From the NCBI RefSeq assembly GCF_034043675.1, contig NZ_JAXCLA010000008.1:372001-436000 (forward strand): DNA of 64,000 nt. The letters run 5' to 3'. This DNA comes from KK5 sp034043675 (GTDB taxonomy: Bacteria; Pseudomonadota; Gammaproteobacteria; Burkholderiales; Burkholderiaceae_C). Position 1 is the first letter of the stretch. The number at the start of each line of letters is the position of its first letter. The position numbers and the translations under genes are program-made. Below, in pieces: positions 26,814-41,201 of the stretch. The notes beneath the pieces were generated by a model, which saw only the letters and a program-made list of their open reading frames with translations, made no database searches and was not told where the DNA came from.

Positions 26814-28347
26814 GCGCACTCGCGTCGCCGTGTTGCTGCTGGCCATCCTGGCCGGCTGCAAGGCTGTCGGGCCCGACTTCCATCCTCCCGTGACCCAGCC
26901 GCCCACCGCCTGGCCGGCCGAGGCCACGGCGCGCCGCGGCGGCGACGTGATCAGCGGCGTCGACACCGGCGCCGCCTTCGATCCGCAGTGGTGGACCATC
27001 TTCGGCGACCCGGTGCTGGACCGCCTGGTGCGCGACGCTGCTGCACAGAACCTGGACATCCGCACGGCCGAATTGCGCATCGAGGCGGCACGCGCCCAGA
27101 CCCGCAGCGCCGAGGCGGCCCGCTGGCCCAGCGGCAGCGGCATGGGCTTGGCCGGACGCTCCCGCGCCAGCCCCAACGGCCCCCTCGGCGCGCTGAGTGG
27201 CGGCGGGCAGCAACAGCAGCCGGACCCACAACAGCAGCAACAGGGCAGCCTTGTCAGTGATCTCTACCAGGTCGGCTTCGATGCGAGCTGGGAACTGGAC
27301 CTCTGGGGCGGCGTGCGGCGCAGCGTGGAGGCTGCCAAGGCCGATCGCGAGAGCGCCGAGCTGGCGAAGCGCGACGCGCTCGTGTCGCTGAGTGCAGAGA
27401 TCGCCCGCACCTACTTCAGCCTGCGCGGCACCGAACGCGCACTGGCCATTGCCGAGGCACAGTTGCAGACCGAGCAGCACTTGCAGCGCCTGGTCAGCTC
27501 TCGACGCGAGGCCGGCTTCGCGCCGCAGTCGGATGTCGCCGCGCAGAGCGCGCAGGTCCAGGCGGCGCTGGCACAGCTGCCGCCACTGCGACAGCAGGCG
27601 GCCCAGTCGCGCAACCGGCTCGCCCTGCTGCTCGCCCTGCCGCCCGGCGCGCTGGCACAGCGGCTGGACGCGCAGAACCGCGCCGCGCTGCCTGCCCTGC
27701 CCGCTTCGGTGCCGGCAGGCCTGCCTGACGAACTGCTGCGCCGCCGGGCCGACGTCCGCAAGACCGAGGCCGACCTGCACGCGGCCACGGCCCGCATCGG
27801 CGTGGCCACCGCCAAGCTCTATCCCGGTATCACGCTGGGCCTGGCCGGCGGCCTGCAGGCCTCGCATTTCAGCGAGCTGGGGGACTGGGCGTCGCGCTTC
27901 CTGCTCGGCGGCGCGGAAATCAGCGTGCCGATCTTCCAGGGCGGCAAGTTGAAGGCGCAGGTGCGCCTGGCCGACCTGCAGTCGCAGCAGGCGCTGCTGG
28001 CCTGGCGCAAGACCGTGCTGACTGCCTTCGGCGAAGTGGATGACGCGATCGACGCCTACGCCGAAGCGCAACGCCATGCGGCCGCACTGGGTCGGCAATG
28101 GCAGGAAGCACGGCATGGTCGCGACCTGTCGCGCGAGCGCTGGGAGAAAGGGCTTAGCAGCTTCATCGAGGTGCTGGACGCCGAACGCAGCGCAGAGCAG
28201 GTGGAGTCGCAGCTGGCCCAGGCGCGTGTCGCCACCGTGGTGGATCTCGTCGCGCTCTACAAGGCGCTGGGCGGCGGATGGGAACCAACGCCGGATCCTT
28301 CCCATCCTACGGATGTGTCAGCCCGTGTCAGTGACCGCCTACAGTGA
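26803..28347 (+). CDS. NodT-family outer-membrane efflux lipoprotein
   Basis: A 514-residue TolC-like channel protein. It starts at a TTG with GGGAG upstream and has a lipoprotein signal LLLAILAGCKAVGPDFHPP, the usual NodT beginning. Two OEP repeats follow (WWTIFGDPVLDRLVRDAAAQNLDIRTAELRIEAAR in parts; ASWELDLWGGVRRSVEAAKAD; RRRADVRKTEADLHAATARIGVATAKLYP). A Gln-rich insert sits at about 130-150. Overlap with the MFS gene shows translational coupling. It provides the outer-membrane exit of the pump. Confidence 0.9.
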   Translation: MATERTRVAVLLLAILAGCKAVGPDFHPPVTQPPTAWPAEATARRGGDVISGVDTGAAFDPQWWTIFGDPVLDRLVRDAAAQNLDIRTAELRIEAARAQTRSAEAARWPSGSGMGLAGRSRASPNGPLGALSGGGQQQQPDPQQQQQGSLVSDLYQVGFDASWELDLWGGVRRSVEAAKADRESAELAKRDALVSLSAEIARTYFSLRGTERALAIAEAQLQTEQHLQRLVSSRREAGFAPQSDVAAQSAQVQAALAQLPPLRQQAAQSRNRLALLLALPPGALAQRLDAQNRAALPALPASVPAGLPDELLRRRADVRKTEADLHAATARIGVATAKLYPGITLGLAGGLQASHFSELGDWASRFLLGGAEISVPIFQGGKLKAQVRLADLQSQQALLAWRKTVLTAFGEVDDAIDAYAEAQRHAAALGRQWQEARHGRDLSRERWEKGLSSFIEVLDAERSAEQVESQLAQARVATVVDLVALYKALGGGWEPTPDPSHPTDVSARVSDRLQ

Positions 28348-28458
28348 CTCGACCCGCCGTCCTGCATGACGCGAGGCGGCCTGCCGGCAACATCTGCCGT
28401 CCAAGAGGGCACACAAGGAGATTCGCGATGGCCGAAGCAGAGCCGGCTGGGGCCGCGC

Positions 28459-30702
<2,244 letters not shown>

Positions 30703-30798
30703 AGAAGGGAGGATGCCGGCGGGCCTCACGCTTCTTAACCTTCGACGGGTGCGTCGCTTGCCCTTGCCGGCGGATCTGACGCACACGGAGGAACGGTC

Positions 30799-32487
30799 AT
30801 GACCCGAACGGTTGGCGAACTGCTCACTGCGACCTTGGCGGATATCGGCGCCACGCAGGTCTTCGGCATCGTCGGCGATGCGATGAACGCCTTCACCGAC
30901 GCGATGCGGCGCGAGCGGCGCATGCGCTGGATCGGCGTACGCCACGAGGAAGGCGCGGCACTCGCCGCCGCCGGCCAGGCCAAGCTGACCGGCCGGCTCG
31001 GCGTTTGCGCCGGCACCACGGGCCCCGGTGCCAACCACCTGCTCGCCGGTCTCTACGAAGCACGTCACGACCACGCGCCGGTGCTGGCGATCTCCGGGGA
31101 CGTGCCGACCACGCTGGGCGGGATCGACTACCTGCAGGCCGCCGACCATGTGCAGGCCTTCCGGGATGCCTGCGTCTATGCCGCCACCATCGGCTCCGCC
31201 GACGCTGCGCCGGCGCAGATCCACGAAGCCATCGCGGCTGCCTACGGTCGCCGCGGCGTGGCGCTGCTGAACATCCCGCAGGACGTCATGGGCGCCAGCA
31301 CCTCGCGTCCGCCGCTGAGCCTGAAGACGCTGCGAGAGCCGCGCGAGATCGCGCCCGACCCGACCGACATCGAGGCCGCCGCCCAGCTGATCGACGACGC
31401 CAAGTCGGTCGCGATCTTCGTGGGCCATGGCGCGCGAGATGCGCGCGACGAGGTGCTGGCGCTGGCGAAACGCCTCAACGCCCCGATCGTCCACACCTAC
31501 CGTGCGCTGGATCAGTTCGCCTTCGACGAGCCGCTGGTCGTCGGTGGCCTGGGCCTGATCGGCTCCAAGGCCGGACAGGACGCGGTGCATCGCTGCAGCC
31601 TGCTGCTGATGATCGGCAGCGACTATCCGTACAGCGAATTCCTGCCGCAGAAAGTGACCCGCGTCGTGCAGATCGACGAGCGGGCCGAGGCCATCGGCCG
31701 GCGCCTGCCGGTGACGCAGGCCATCGTCGGCTCCAGCCGGCCGGCGCTGGCCGCGCTGCTGCTGCGCGTGCAGCCCAAGCCGGACGCCAGTTTCCTCGGC
31801 CTGGCCCAGCGCGAGTGGGCCGACTGGCGCCGCATGCTGGACCGCAAGGCAGACATCGCGCGCAGCGAGGACCGAATCCATCCGCAGGCGCTGGCACGCG
31901 CGGTCAGCGATCTCGCGGCGGAGGACGCCGCCTTCTGCGTCGACACCGGCGAGGTCACGCTGTGGACGGCCAACTGGCTGCGCCCGCGGGGGCGACAGCG
32001 CATCATCGGTTCCTACAACAATGCCGCCGTCGGCACGGCGCTGGGCATGGCCAATGGCGTGCAAGCGCTGGACCCGAAGCGCCAGGTGATCGTGATGTGC
32101 GGCGACGGCGGCTTTGGCATGCTGATGCAGGAGTTCGCCACCGCCGTGCAGCACCGGCTGCCGATCAAGGTCTTCATTTTCAACAACGCCGGTTGGGGCC
32201 TGGTGCACCTGGAGATGGAAGAGGCCGCCCTGCCCGCCTACAAGGCCGGCGTGGAGATGCGCAACCCGGACTTCGCGATGTTCGCGCGCGCCTGCGGCGC
32301 CACCGGCTTCACCGTGACCCAGCCGCAAGCACTGCGCGACATCGTGGGCCAGGCGCTGTCCACGCCGGGGCCGGTAATCGTGGACGTGGCCGTCGATCCC
32401 GCCGAGATCCCGGCGATGCCGCACGTGGAGCTGGACAAGGTCTGGCGCTTCGGCGTCGCCAAGCTGCGGGAAACGGTCCAGGCCTAG
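30799..32487 (+). CDS. PoxB-like thiamine-diphosphate-dependent oxidase/dehydrogenase
   Basis: A 562-residue enzyme of the acetohydroxyacid synthase/pyruvate oxidase fold. It shows the N-terminal FGIVGDAMNAFTDAM and RHEEGAALAAAGQAKLTG (catalytic Glu), a central FAD/NAD-like domain, and the C-terminal ThDP motif GDGGFGMLMQEFATAVQHRLPIKVFIFNN in two parts. It most resembles ubiquinone-dependent pyruvate dehydrogenase (PoxB), although the C-terminal membrane-binding tail is not obvious. GGAGG precedes the ATG. If it feeds electrons to quinone, its place just before a quinol-oxidising chain makes sense; that link is inference. Confidence 0.8.
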   Translation: MTRTVGELLTATLADIGATQVFGIVGDAMNAFTDAMRRERRMRWIGVRHEEGAALAAAGQAKLTGRLGVCAGTTGPGANHLLAGLYEARHDHAPVLAISGDVPTTLGGIDYLQAADHVQAFRDACVYAATIGSADAAPAQIHEAIAAAYGRRGVALLNIPQDVMGASTSRPPLSLKTLREPREIAPDPTDIEAAAQLIDDAKSVAIFVGHGARDARDEVLALAKRLNAPIVHTYRALDQFAFDEPLVVGGLGLIGSKAGQDAVHRCSLLLMIGSDYPYSEFLPQKVTRVVQIDERAEAIGRRLPVTQAIVGSSRPALAALLLRVQPKPDASFLGLAQREWADWRRMLDRKADIARSEDRIHPQALARAVSDLAAEDAAFCVDTGEVTLWTANWLRPRGRQRIIGSYNNAAVGTALGMANGVQALDPKRQVIVMCGDGGFGMLMQEFATAVQHRLPIKVFIFNNAGWGLVHLEMEEAALPAYKAGVEMRNPDFAMFARACGATGFTVTQPQALRDIVGQALSTPGPVIVDVAVDPAEIPAMPHVELDKVWRFGVAKLRETVQA

Positions 32488-32518
32488 CGACAAGGTCGCC
32501 TGCCCATCGCACCGCCGC

Positions 32519-33169
32519 ATGCCGCAGACCTTCACCGCGCCGGCCGTCCTCCTGCTGAGGGTCGCGGGCCTGGTGCTGGCCGGGCTGGCGCTGTGCGGCG
32601 CGCTGGCCTGGTGGGCCTGGTCGCCGCTGGGCGAGCCGGACGTGAACGAAGCGCGCGCCCAACCCATCCCCTTCAGCCACAAGCACCACGTGGGCGACGT
32701 GGGCCTGGACTGCCGCTTCTGCCACACCACGGTCGAGACGGCTGCCTCGCCCGGCCTGCCCGCCGCCGCCGTCTGCCTCACCTGCCACTCGCAACTGTTC
32801 GCCGACCAGGCGGTCTTCGCGCCGCTCCACCAGGCGATGGACAGCGGGGTGCCGATCGCCTGGGTACACATGAACCGCCTGCCCGACTACGTCTATTTCG
32901 ACCACAGCATCCATGTCGCCAAGGGCATCGCCTGCGCCGAGTGCCACGGCCGCGTGGACCAGCAGCCACTCGCCGTGCGCAGCGCCAGCCTGCAGATGAA
33001 GTGGTGCTTCGCCTGCCACGAGAACGCCGCGCCGAAGCGCCACCTGCCCGCCCAGGTCTTCGACATGCCCCCGCCGACCTTGACGCCGCAGCAGCTCGAG
33101 GCGCTGAACCGCTTGATGAAGCTGGAGCGGACCGAGCGGATGACGGACTGCTCGACCTGCCACCGCTGA
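32519..33169 (+). CDS. actA: Alternative complex III pentaheme cytochrome c subunit ActA
   Basis: A 216-residue protein with one N-terminal membrane helix (VLLLRVAGLVLAGLALCGALAWW) and five CXXCH heme sites at C65, C86, C139, C163 and C211. That count and spacing are those of ActA. In alternative complex III it passes electrons from quinol oxidation on the periplasmic side to the monoheme subunit and then to the oxidase. It heads a run of genes in the order actABCDEF-sco-coxBACD with overlaps or very short gaps. Confidence 0.92.
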   Translation: MPQTFTAPAVLLLRVAGLVLAGLALCGALAWWAWSPLGEPDVNEARAQPIPFSHKHHVGDVGLDCRFCHTTVETAASPGLPAAAVCLTCHSQLFADQAVFAPLHQAMDSGVPIAWVHMNRLPDYVYFDHSIHVAKGIACAECHGRVDQQPLAVRSASLQMKWCFACHENAAPKRHLPAQVFDMPPPTLTPQQLEALNRLMKLERTERMTDCSTCHR

Positions 33170-33180
33170 AGTAACGCGTC

Positions 33181-35954
<2,774 letters not shown>

Positions 35955-35958
<4 letters not shown>

Positions 35959-37310
35959 GCGCGGATCCCGTCCTCAAGGGCCATTGGACCTACGCCACGC
36001 TGGGCGACCGCATTTCCGCGGTCGTGCTGGAACGGCCGCTGGGCCGGTACTGGCTGCTCGGCTTCGCGTTGACGGGCGCCGGCGTGCTGGTCTTCCTCGC
36101 GGCCATCGCCTGGCTGTTCGACCAGGGCGTTGGCATCTGGGGCATCAACATGCCGGTGGCCTGGGGCTTCGCCATCGCGAACTGCGTCTGGTGGATCGGC
36201 ATCGGCCATGCGGGCACCTTCATCTCGGCCGTGCTGTTGCTGACGCGCCAGCGCTGGCGCACCTCCATCAACCGCTTCGCCGAAGCGATGACCTTGTTCG
36301 CCGCCTCGATGGCGGGGCTGTTTCCGCTGCTGCACCTGGGCCGGCCCTGGTTCGTCTACTGGCTCGTGCCCTACCCGGACACGCTGGGCCTGTGGCCACA
36401 GTGGCGCAGCCCGCTGGTGTGGGACTTCTTCGCCATCGCCACCTATCTCACCGTCTCCTCCCTGTTCTGGTACGTGGGCCTGATCCCCGACCTCGCCACG
36501 CTGCGCGACCGCGCCCGCGCACGGGCCATGCGAGGGCGCGAGATCGCGTTCGGCCTGCTGGCCCTGGGCTGGAGCGGTGAGGCGCGGCAATGGGCGCGGC
36601 ACCAGCAGGCCTACCTGCTGCTGGCCGGGTTGGCGACACCGTTGGTGGTCTCGGTCCACTCGATCGTGTCGCTGGACTTCGCCATCGGCAACACGCCGGG
36701 CTACCACTCGACGATCTTTCCGCCCTTCTTCGTCGTCGGCGCGCTCTACTCCGGCTTCGCGATGGTGATCACGCTGGCCGTGCCGCTGCGCCGCGCGTTC
36801 CGGCTGGAAGCGCTGATCACGGGGCGGCACTTGGAGAACGCCGCCAAGGTGATGCTGGCCACCGGCTCGCTGCTGGCCTACGGCTATCTGGCCGAGGCCT
36901 TCTTCGCCTTCTACGGCGGCGACCGCTTCGAGATCGCCATCCAGCTGAACCGCTGGACCGGCCCCTACGCGCCGGTCTACTGGGCCATGATCGCCTGCAA
37001 TGTGCTGATCCCGCAGGCGCTGTGGTGGCGGAGGGTGCGGAAGTCGGCAGCGGCCCTGTTCGCGCTTTCGCTGGTGGTGAACCTGGGCATGTGGCTGGAG
37101 CGGGTGCTGATCGTCGTCTCTAGCCTCAACCGGGACTACACGCCCTCGGCCTGGCGCCTGTACTGGCCCACCGGCTGGGACTGGGTCTTCCTCGCGGGCT
37201 CGCTGTGCACCTTCGCATGGCTGTTCCTGCTGTTCGTGCGGGTGCTGCCCTCGATCTCGATTGCCGAGATGCGGGAGGATCTGTCGCACCGGCCGGAGGC
37301 CTCGCGATGA
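35955..37310 (+). CDS. actC: Alternative complex III membrane subunit ActC (NrfD/PsrC-like)
   Basis: A 451-residue protein with about ten membrane helices, including GYHSTIFPPFFVVGALYSGFAM and HSIVSLDFAIGNTPG, the recognisable ActC/PsrC features near the quinol pocket. It starts at GTG inside the end of actB (GTGA overlap pattern) and overlaps actD by four bases. It should form the quinol-oxidising site with ActB. A second such subunit, ActF, is encoded downstream. Confidence 0.92.
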
Positions 37311-37825
37311 AGGGCTGGCTCGCGGAGTTCGACTCGCCCGAAGGGCTGCTGGACGCCGCCCGCACTGCCCAGGCGCGGGGCTACGCACCGCAGGCCTTCA
37401 GCCCCTTCCCGGTCGAGGGCCTCGATGAAGCGCTGGGCCTGCAACGTTCGCCGATCGCCGCCTGCACCTTCGCTGGCGCGTTGCTGGGGGGCTGCGGCGG
37501 CTATGCGATGCAGTACTTTGCCGCCGTGGTGGATCGGCCGCTGAACATCGGCGGGCGGCCGCTGCACAGCTGGCCGATGTTCGTGCCGGTGAGCTTCGAG
37601 CTGGCGGTGCTGGGCGGCGCGCTGGCCGCCGTGATGGCCTTCCTGTGGACCAGCCGGCTGCCGCGGCTGCGCCAGCCGATATTCGATGCGCCGCACTTCG
37701 GCCTGGCCACGCGCGACCGCTTCTTCCTGCTGTTGCCGGCCGAGGACCCCGCCTTCGAACCCGAGTCGGCGGCCCAGTGGCTGGACCAGTTGCGCCCGCT
37801 GCGCCGTGTGGAGCTACCGGGATGA
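37307..37825 (+). CDS. actD: Alternative complex III subunit ActD (DUF3341)
   Basis: A 172-residue protein starting MKGWLAEFDSPEGLLDAARTAQARGY, the DUF3341 beginning, with two membrane helices (ACTFAGALLGGCGGYAMQYF and FELAVLGGALAAVMAFLW) and a soluble C-terminus with RDRFFLLLPAEDP. The start is set by the family and by overlap with the actC stop (ATGA). It stabilises the membrane part of the complex. Confidence 0.9.
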   Translation: MKGWLAEFDSPEGLLDAARTAQARGYAPQAFSPFPVEGLDEALGLQRSPIAACTFAGALLGGCGGYAMQYFAAVVDRPLNIGGRPLHSWPMFVPVSFELAVLGGALAAVMAFLWTSRLPRLRQPIFDAPHFGLATRDRFFLLLPAEDPAFEPESAAQWLDQLRPLRRVELPG

Positions 37826-38337
37826 AGAAGGCCGCGCTGATCATGGCGACGACAGCGGCCCTGGCCGGCTGCATGCGCGTGACCGACGACATGGCCCGCC
37901 AGCCACGCCACGACCCGGGCGACACGAGCCCGCTGTTCTCCGACGGCAAGGCCGAGCGCGCGCCGCCTCCCGGCAGCGTCGTCCATGCACGCGGTGACCT
38001 GGCGCTGGTGAGCAGCGGGCGGGCCGGCGCCATCGATCCGGCCGCGCCGCGCCCCGTGGACAGCCCCGCCTTGCTGCGGCGCGGCGGCGAGCGCTATGCG
38101 ATCTACTGCCTGCCCTGTCACGGCCCAGCCGGTGCTGGTGACGGCGAGGTCGTCAAGCGCGGCTTCCCCCGGCCGCCGGACCTGGCCGCGCTGCAGGGGG
38201 CCGACGACGCGCGCCTCTTTGCCGCGATCCGCCAGGGCAGTGGCCGCATGGCGGCATTTGCGGACCGCGTGAGCAGTGACGACGCCTGGGCCGTCGTCGC
38301 CTACCTGCGCCGCCTGCAGCAGAAGGCGGCACGATGA
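37822..38337 (+). CDS. actE: Alternative complex III monoheme cytochrome c lipoprotein ActE
   Basis: A 171-residue protein with a lipoprotein signal (ALIMATTAALAGC, cysteine 17) and one heme site CLPCH (96-100) in a class I cytochrome c domain (GERYAIYCLPCHGPAGAGDG, distal part SGRMAAFADRV with a candidate Met ligand). It carries electrons from ActA to the oxidase. The start overlaps the actD stop in GATGA, and the stop overlaps the actF start. Confidence 0.92.
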   Translation: MKKAALIMATTAALAGCMRVTDDMARQPRHDPGDTSPLFSDGKAERAPPPGSVVHARGDLALVSSGRAGAIDPAAPRPVDSPALLRRGGERYAIYCLPCHGPAGAGDGEVVKRGFPRPPDLAALQGADDARLFAAIRQGSGRMAAFADRVSSDDAWAVVAYLRRLQQKAAR

Positions 38338-39350
38338 ATCCGCTCGGCCTCCTGCTGCTGCTCCTGCTGTTCGCCGTCGGCTGGTGGCTCGATCGCCCGC
38401 TGATGGCAGCGAGTTGGCTGGGCGCCTGGTGGTTCTGCAGTGGCCTGGTGCTCGGCGCGGCGGCGCTGGCGCGCATCCACCGCTTCACAGGGGGCACCTG
38501 GGGCGAGGTGCTGCGCCCGGCGATCTGGCGGCTGGGCACTGCCATGCCGCGGCTGCTGCTGCTCTTCCTGCCGCTGCTGGCCCTGCTGCATGCGCTCTAT
38601 CCCTGGTTGCGGCAGCCACCGGCGGGCGGCTTCGCAAAGGCCTGGTTCGCACCGGCCTTCGTCGCGCTGCGCTTCGCCGCCTACGGCATCGGCTGCTGGT
38701 GGCTGGCGCGTGCGCCCATGCGCGATTCCGACGGCAGCGGCCGCGCTGCGCTCTGGCTGCTCGCCTGGATGCTGGGCGGCACACTGGCCTCAGCAGACCT
38801 GCTGATGTCCCTGGTGCCGGGCTGGGCCAGCACCGTCTTCGGCTGGCTGGCGCTGGTTGGCCAGATGACCGGCGGCATGGCGGCCGCCGTGCTGCTCACC
38901 GCGCGGCGCACAACCCGGGCGCCCTGGCGCGACCTCGGCAACCTGCTGCTGATGTTCGTGCTGCTGCAGGCCTATCTGCAGTACATGCAGTTCCTGATCA
39001 TCTGGGCCGAGAACCTGCCGCACGAGATCGCCTGGTTCCTGCCCCGGCTGCAGAGCGGCTGGCGCTGGGGCGGGCTGGCGCTGATCGTCGGCCAGTTCGC
39101 GCTGCCGCTGCTGGCGCTGCTGTGGCGCATCAACAAGGACCGACCCTGGCGGCTGGCCATGATCGCCGCGGGCCTGCTGGCGATGCAGGCTTTTGGCACG
39201 GCATGGCTGGTGATTCCATCCGTCCAGGCTCAGGGTTATGCGGCGTGGTGGATGCTGCCGCTGGCCTTCGGCGGCATGGGATTCGCCGCCTTCGGGCCGG
39301 CGCGGGCTTGGCGGCGAGTGACAAGGGAGGCGGCGCGTGGACGATCCTGA
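38334..39350 (+). CDS. actF: Alternative complex III membrane subunit ActF
   Basis: A 338-residue protein with about ten membrane helices. It is a shorter relative of ActC in this family, recognisable by position and by YMQFLIIWAENLPHEIAWFLPRL. The gene overlaps actE (ATGA) and the SCO gene (14 bp). ActF packs against ActC in the complex and has been proposed to take part in proton movement. Confidence 0.88.
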   Translation: MNPLGLLLLLLLFAVGWWLDRPLMAASWLGAWWFCSGLVLGAAALARIHRFTGGTWGEVLRPAIWRLGTAMPRLLLLFLPLLALLHALYPWLRQPPAGGFAKAWFAPAFVALRFAAYGIGCWWLARAPMRDSDGSGRAALWLLAWMLGGTLASADLLMSLVPGWASTVFGWLALVGQMTGGMAAAVLLTARRTTRAPWRDLGNLLLMFVLLQAYLQYMQFLIIWAENLPHEIAWFLPRLQSGWRWGGLALIVGQFALPLLALLWRINKDRPWRLAMIAAGLLAMQAFGTAWLVIPSVQAQGYAAWWMLPLAFGGMGFAAFGPARAWRRVTREAARGRS

Positions 39351-40257
39351 TCGCGATCCCGAGTTGCGGCCGCGGCGTGTACTCGGCGCGGCAGTGCTGG
39401 CCGCGCTGGTCGTGGGGCTGGCCATCGCGGGCGCGGGTTCCCTGCTGCGGGCGTGGCGCCTGCCGGCCGGCGGCGAAGCGGGCAGCAGCGCGCTGGTGGA
39501 GGCGATCCCGGAGCCGCGCCTGCAGTCGGCACCACAACTCGACCGGCGCCGCGCCGCGCCGGAATTCGAGCAGCACCTGGGCGCGCGGCTGCCCGCGGGG
39601 CTGGACCTGCGCGACGCCGATGGCCACCGGGTCGATTGGCAGGCACTCGCCAGCGAAGGCCGTCCCCTGGTGCTGCTGCCGGCCTACTACCGCTGCGACA
39701 TGCTCTGCGGCACTGCTGCCCACGGCGCGCTGGAGGCGCTGGCCGACACCGGCCTGCCGCCTCAGGCCTGGCGGCTGCTATTGTTCTCGGTCGACCCGCA
39801 GGACACGCCTGCCGCCGCCGCGCCGCTGCGCCAGGTCTACCGGGACTACGCCGCCTTCGCGCGACCGGCCGTCTTCGGCAGCACGGTGCCACCCCTGCAA
39901 CTGATCAGCGGCGCGGACGGCGGCCGGCTGGCCGAGGCAATCGGCTTCCACTTCGAATCGATGTCAGCCAGTCCTGGCTTTGCCCATCCGACCGGCCTGG
40001 TCGTGCTGACGCCGGATGGCACGGTTTCTCGCTACCTGCTGGGCGTGCGCTTCGAGCCAAGGGCCCTGCGCGCCGCGCTGGTGGAAGCATCGGAAGGGCA
40101 CGTGGGCACCTTGGCCGATCGCTTGCTGCTCGCCTGTGCTCATCTGGAGCCGCAGGGGCACGACGGCGCGGTGTTGGCCGGCGTGCGCGGTGGCGTGCTG
40201 CTGTCGCTGGCCGGGCTCGTGGCTTTCGTCGGCACCAGGCGGAGGCTCCGTCGATGA
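39337..40257 (+). CDS. SCO1/SenC-like copper chaperone with two membrane anchors
   Basis: A 306-residue protein: N-terminal helix (AAVLAALVVGLAIAGAGSLL), a linker, a thioredoxin-like SCO domain with the copper motif CDMLC (C120, C124) and distal His (H217 in GFAHPTG), and a C-terminal helix (GGVLLSLAGLVAFVG). It loads copper into the CuA site of subunit II, encoded next. It starts at GTG within the actF end and overlaps coxB by four bases. SCO proteins with an added C-terminal helix are typical of such clusters. Confidence 0.88.
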   Translation: MDDPDRDPELRPRRVLGAAVLAALVVGLAIAGAGSLLRAWRLPAGGEAGSSALVEAIPEPRLQSAPQLDRRRAAPEFEQHLGARLPAGLDLRDADGHRVDWQALASEGRPLVLLPAYYRCDMLCGTAAHGALEALADTGLPPQAWRLLLFSVDPQDTPAAAAPLRQVYRDYAAFARPAVFGSTVPPLQLISGADGGRLAEAIGFHFESMSASPGFAHPTGLVVLTPDGTVSRYLLGVRFEPRALRAALVEASEGHVGTLADRLLLACAHLEPQGHDGAVLAGVRGGVLLSLAGLVAFVGTRRRLRR

Positions 40258-41201
40258 ACGGCAGCGAGGCTCCGTTCGAGCTGCTGGCTCCAGCGGCCTC
40301 CACTGCCGCGCCGCGCACGGACCTGCTCTTCCTTGTGATGCTTGTCATCTGCGGCGCGATGGCACTGCTGCTGGCCGGGCTGATCGCCTGGTTCGCGTTG
40401 CGCTACCGCGAGGGCTCCGGCGCCGGCCGTGCGCACCCACCCTCGCACGCCAACGGCCTGGAGGCGGCCTGGACAGCGGTACCGATGCTGCTGTTCATCG
40501 TCCTGTTCGGTTGGGCGGCGCACGACTACGCGCTGGAGCGCCGCGTGCCGGCCGATGCGTTGCCGGTCTATGTCGTGGCCAAGCAGTGGATGTGGCGGCT
40601 CCAGCATGGCGAGAACGGCCGCCAGGAAATCAACGAGCTGCACGTGCCGCTGAACCGCCCGGTCGTGCTGGTGCTGGCCTCGCAGGACGTGATCCACAGC
40701 TTCTTCGTACCAGCCTTCCGCGTGAAGCAGGACGTGGTGCCAGGCCGCTACGCGCGGCTCTGGTTCAGTGCCACGCGGCTGGGCGAGTTCCGCATCCTGT
40801 GCAGCGAGTACTGCGGCAGCCAGCACTCGGCAATGCTGGGCCGCGTGATCGTGATGCGCGATGCGGACTATGCGAAGTGGCTGGCCAGCGGTCCGCCGCC
40901 GACCGGCGATCCCACACCGCAACAGCTCGGCCAAGCGCTGTACCAGCGCCTGGCCTGCGCGAGCTGCCACGCGCCCGATTCGAGCGTCCATGCCCCGCCT
41001 CTGGCCGGCCTGTACGGCCGCACGGTGGTCCTGCAGGATGGCGGCCATGTCACCGCCGACGAGGATTACCTGCGCGAGTCCATCGTCGCGCCGGACCGCC
41101 GACTCGTCGCCGGGCAGCCAGCCATCATGCCTTCCTACGGCGGCCAGCTCAGCGAGCAGGACGTGCAGAACCTCGTCGCCTACCTGCGGGAGTTCAAGTG
41201 A
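40254..41201 (+). CDS. coxB: Cytochrome c oxidase subunit II with fused cytochrome c (caa3 type)
   Basis: A 315-residue protein. Two membrane helices are followed by a cupredoxin domain with a complete CuA site: H148, C183, E185, C187, H191, M194 (CSEYCGSQHSAM). A class I cytochrome c domain is fused at the C-terminus (CASCH at 235-239, distal Met in AIMPSYGG). Electrons should pass from ActE to this heme, then CuA, then heme a. The next gene begins directly after the stop. Confidence 0.94.
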   Translation: MNGSEAPFELLAPAASTAAPRTDLLFLVMLVICGAMALLLAGLIAWFALRYREGSGAGRAHPPSHANGLEAAWTAVPMLLFIVLFGWAAHDYALERRVPADALPVYVVAKQWMWRLQHGENGRQEINELHVPLNRPVVLVLASQDVIHSFFVPAFRVKQDVVPGRYARLWFSATRLGEFRILCSEYCGSQHSAMLGRVIVMRDADYAKWLASGPPPTGDPTPQQLGQALYQRLACASCHAPDSSVHAPPLAGLYGRTVVLQDGGHVTADEDYLRESIVAPDRRLVAGQPAIMPSYGGQLSEQDVQNLVAYLREFK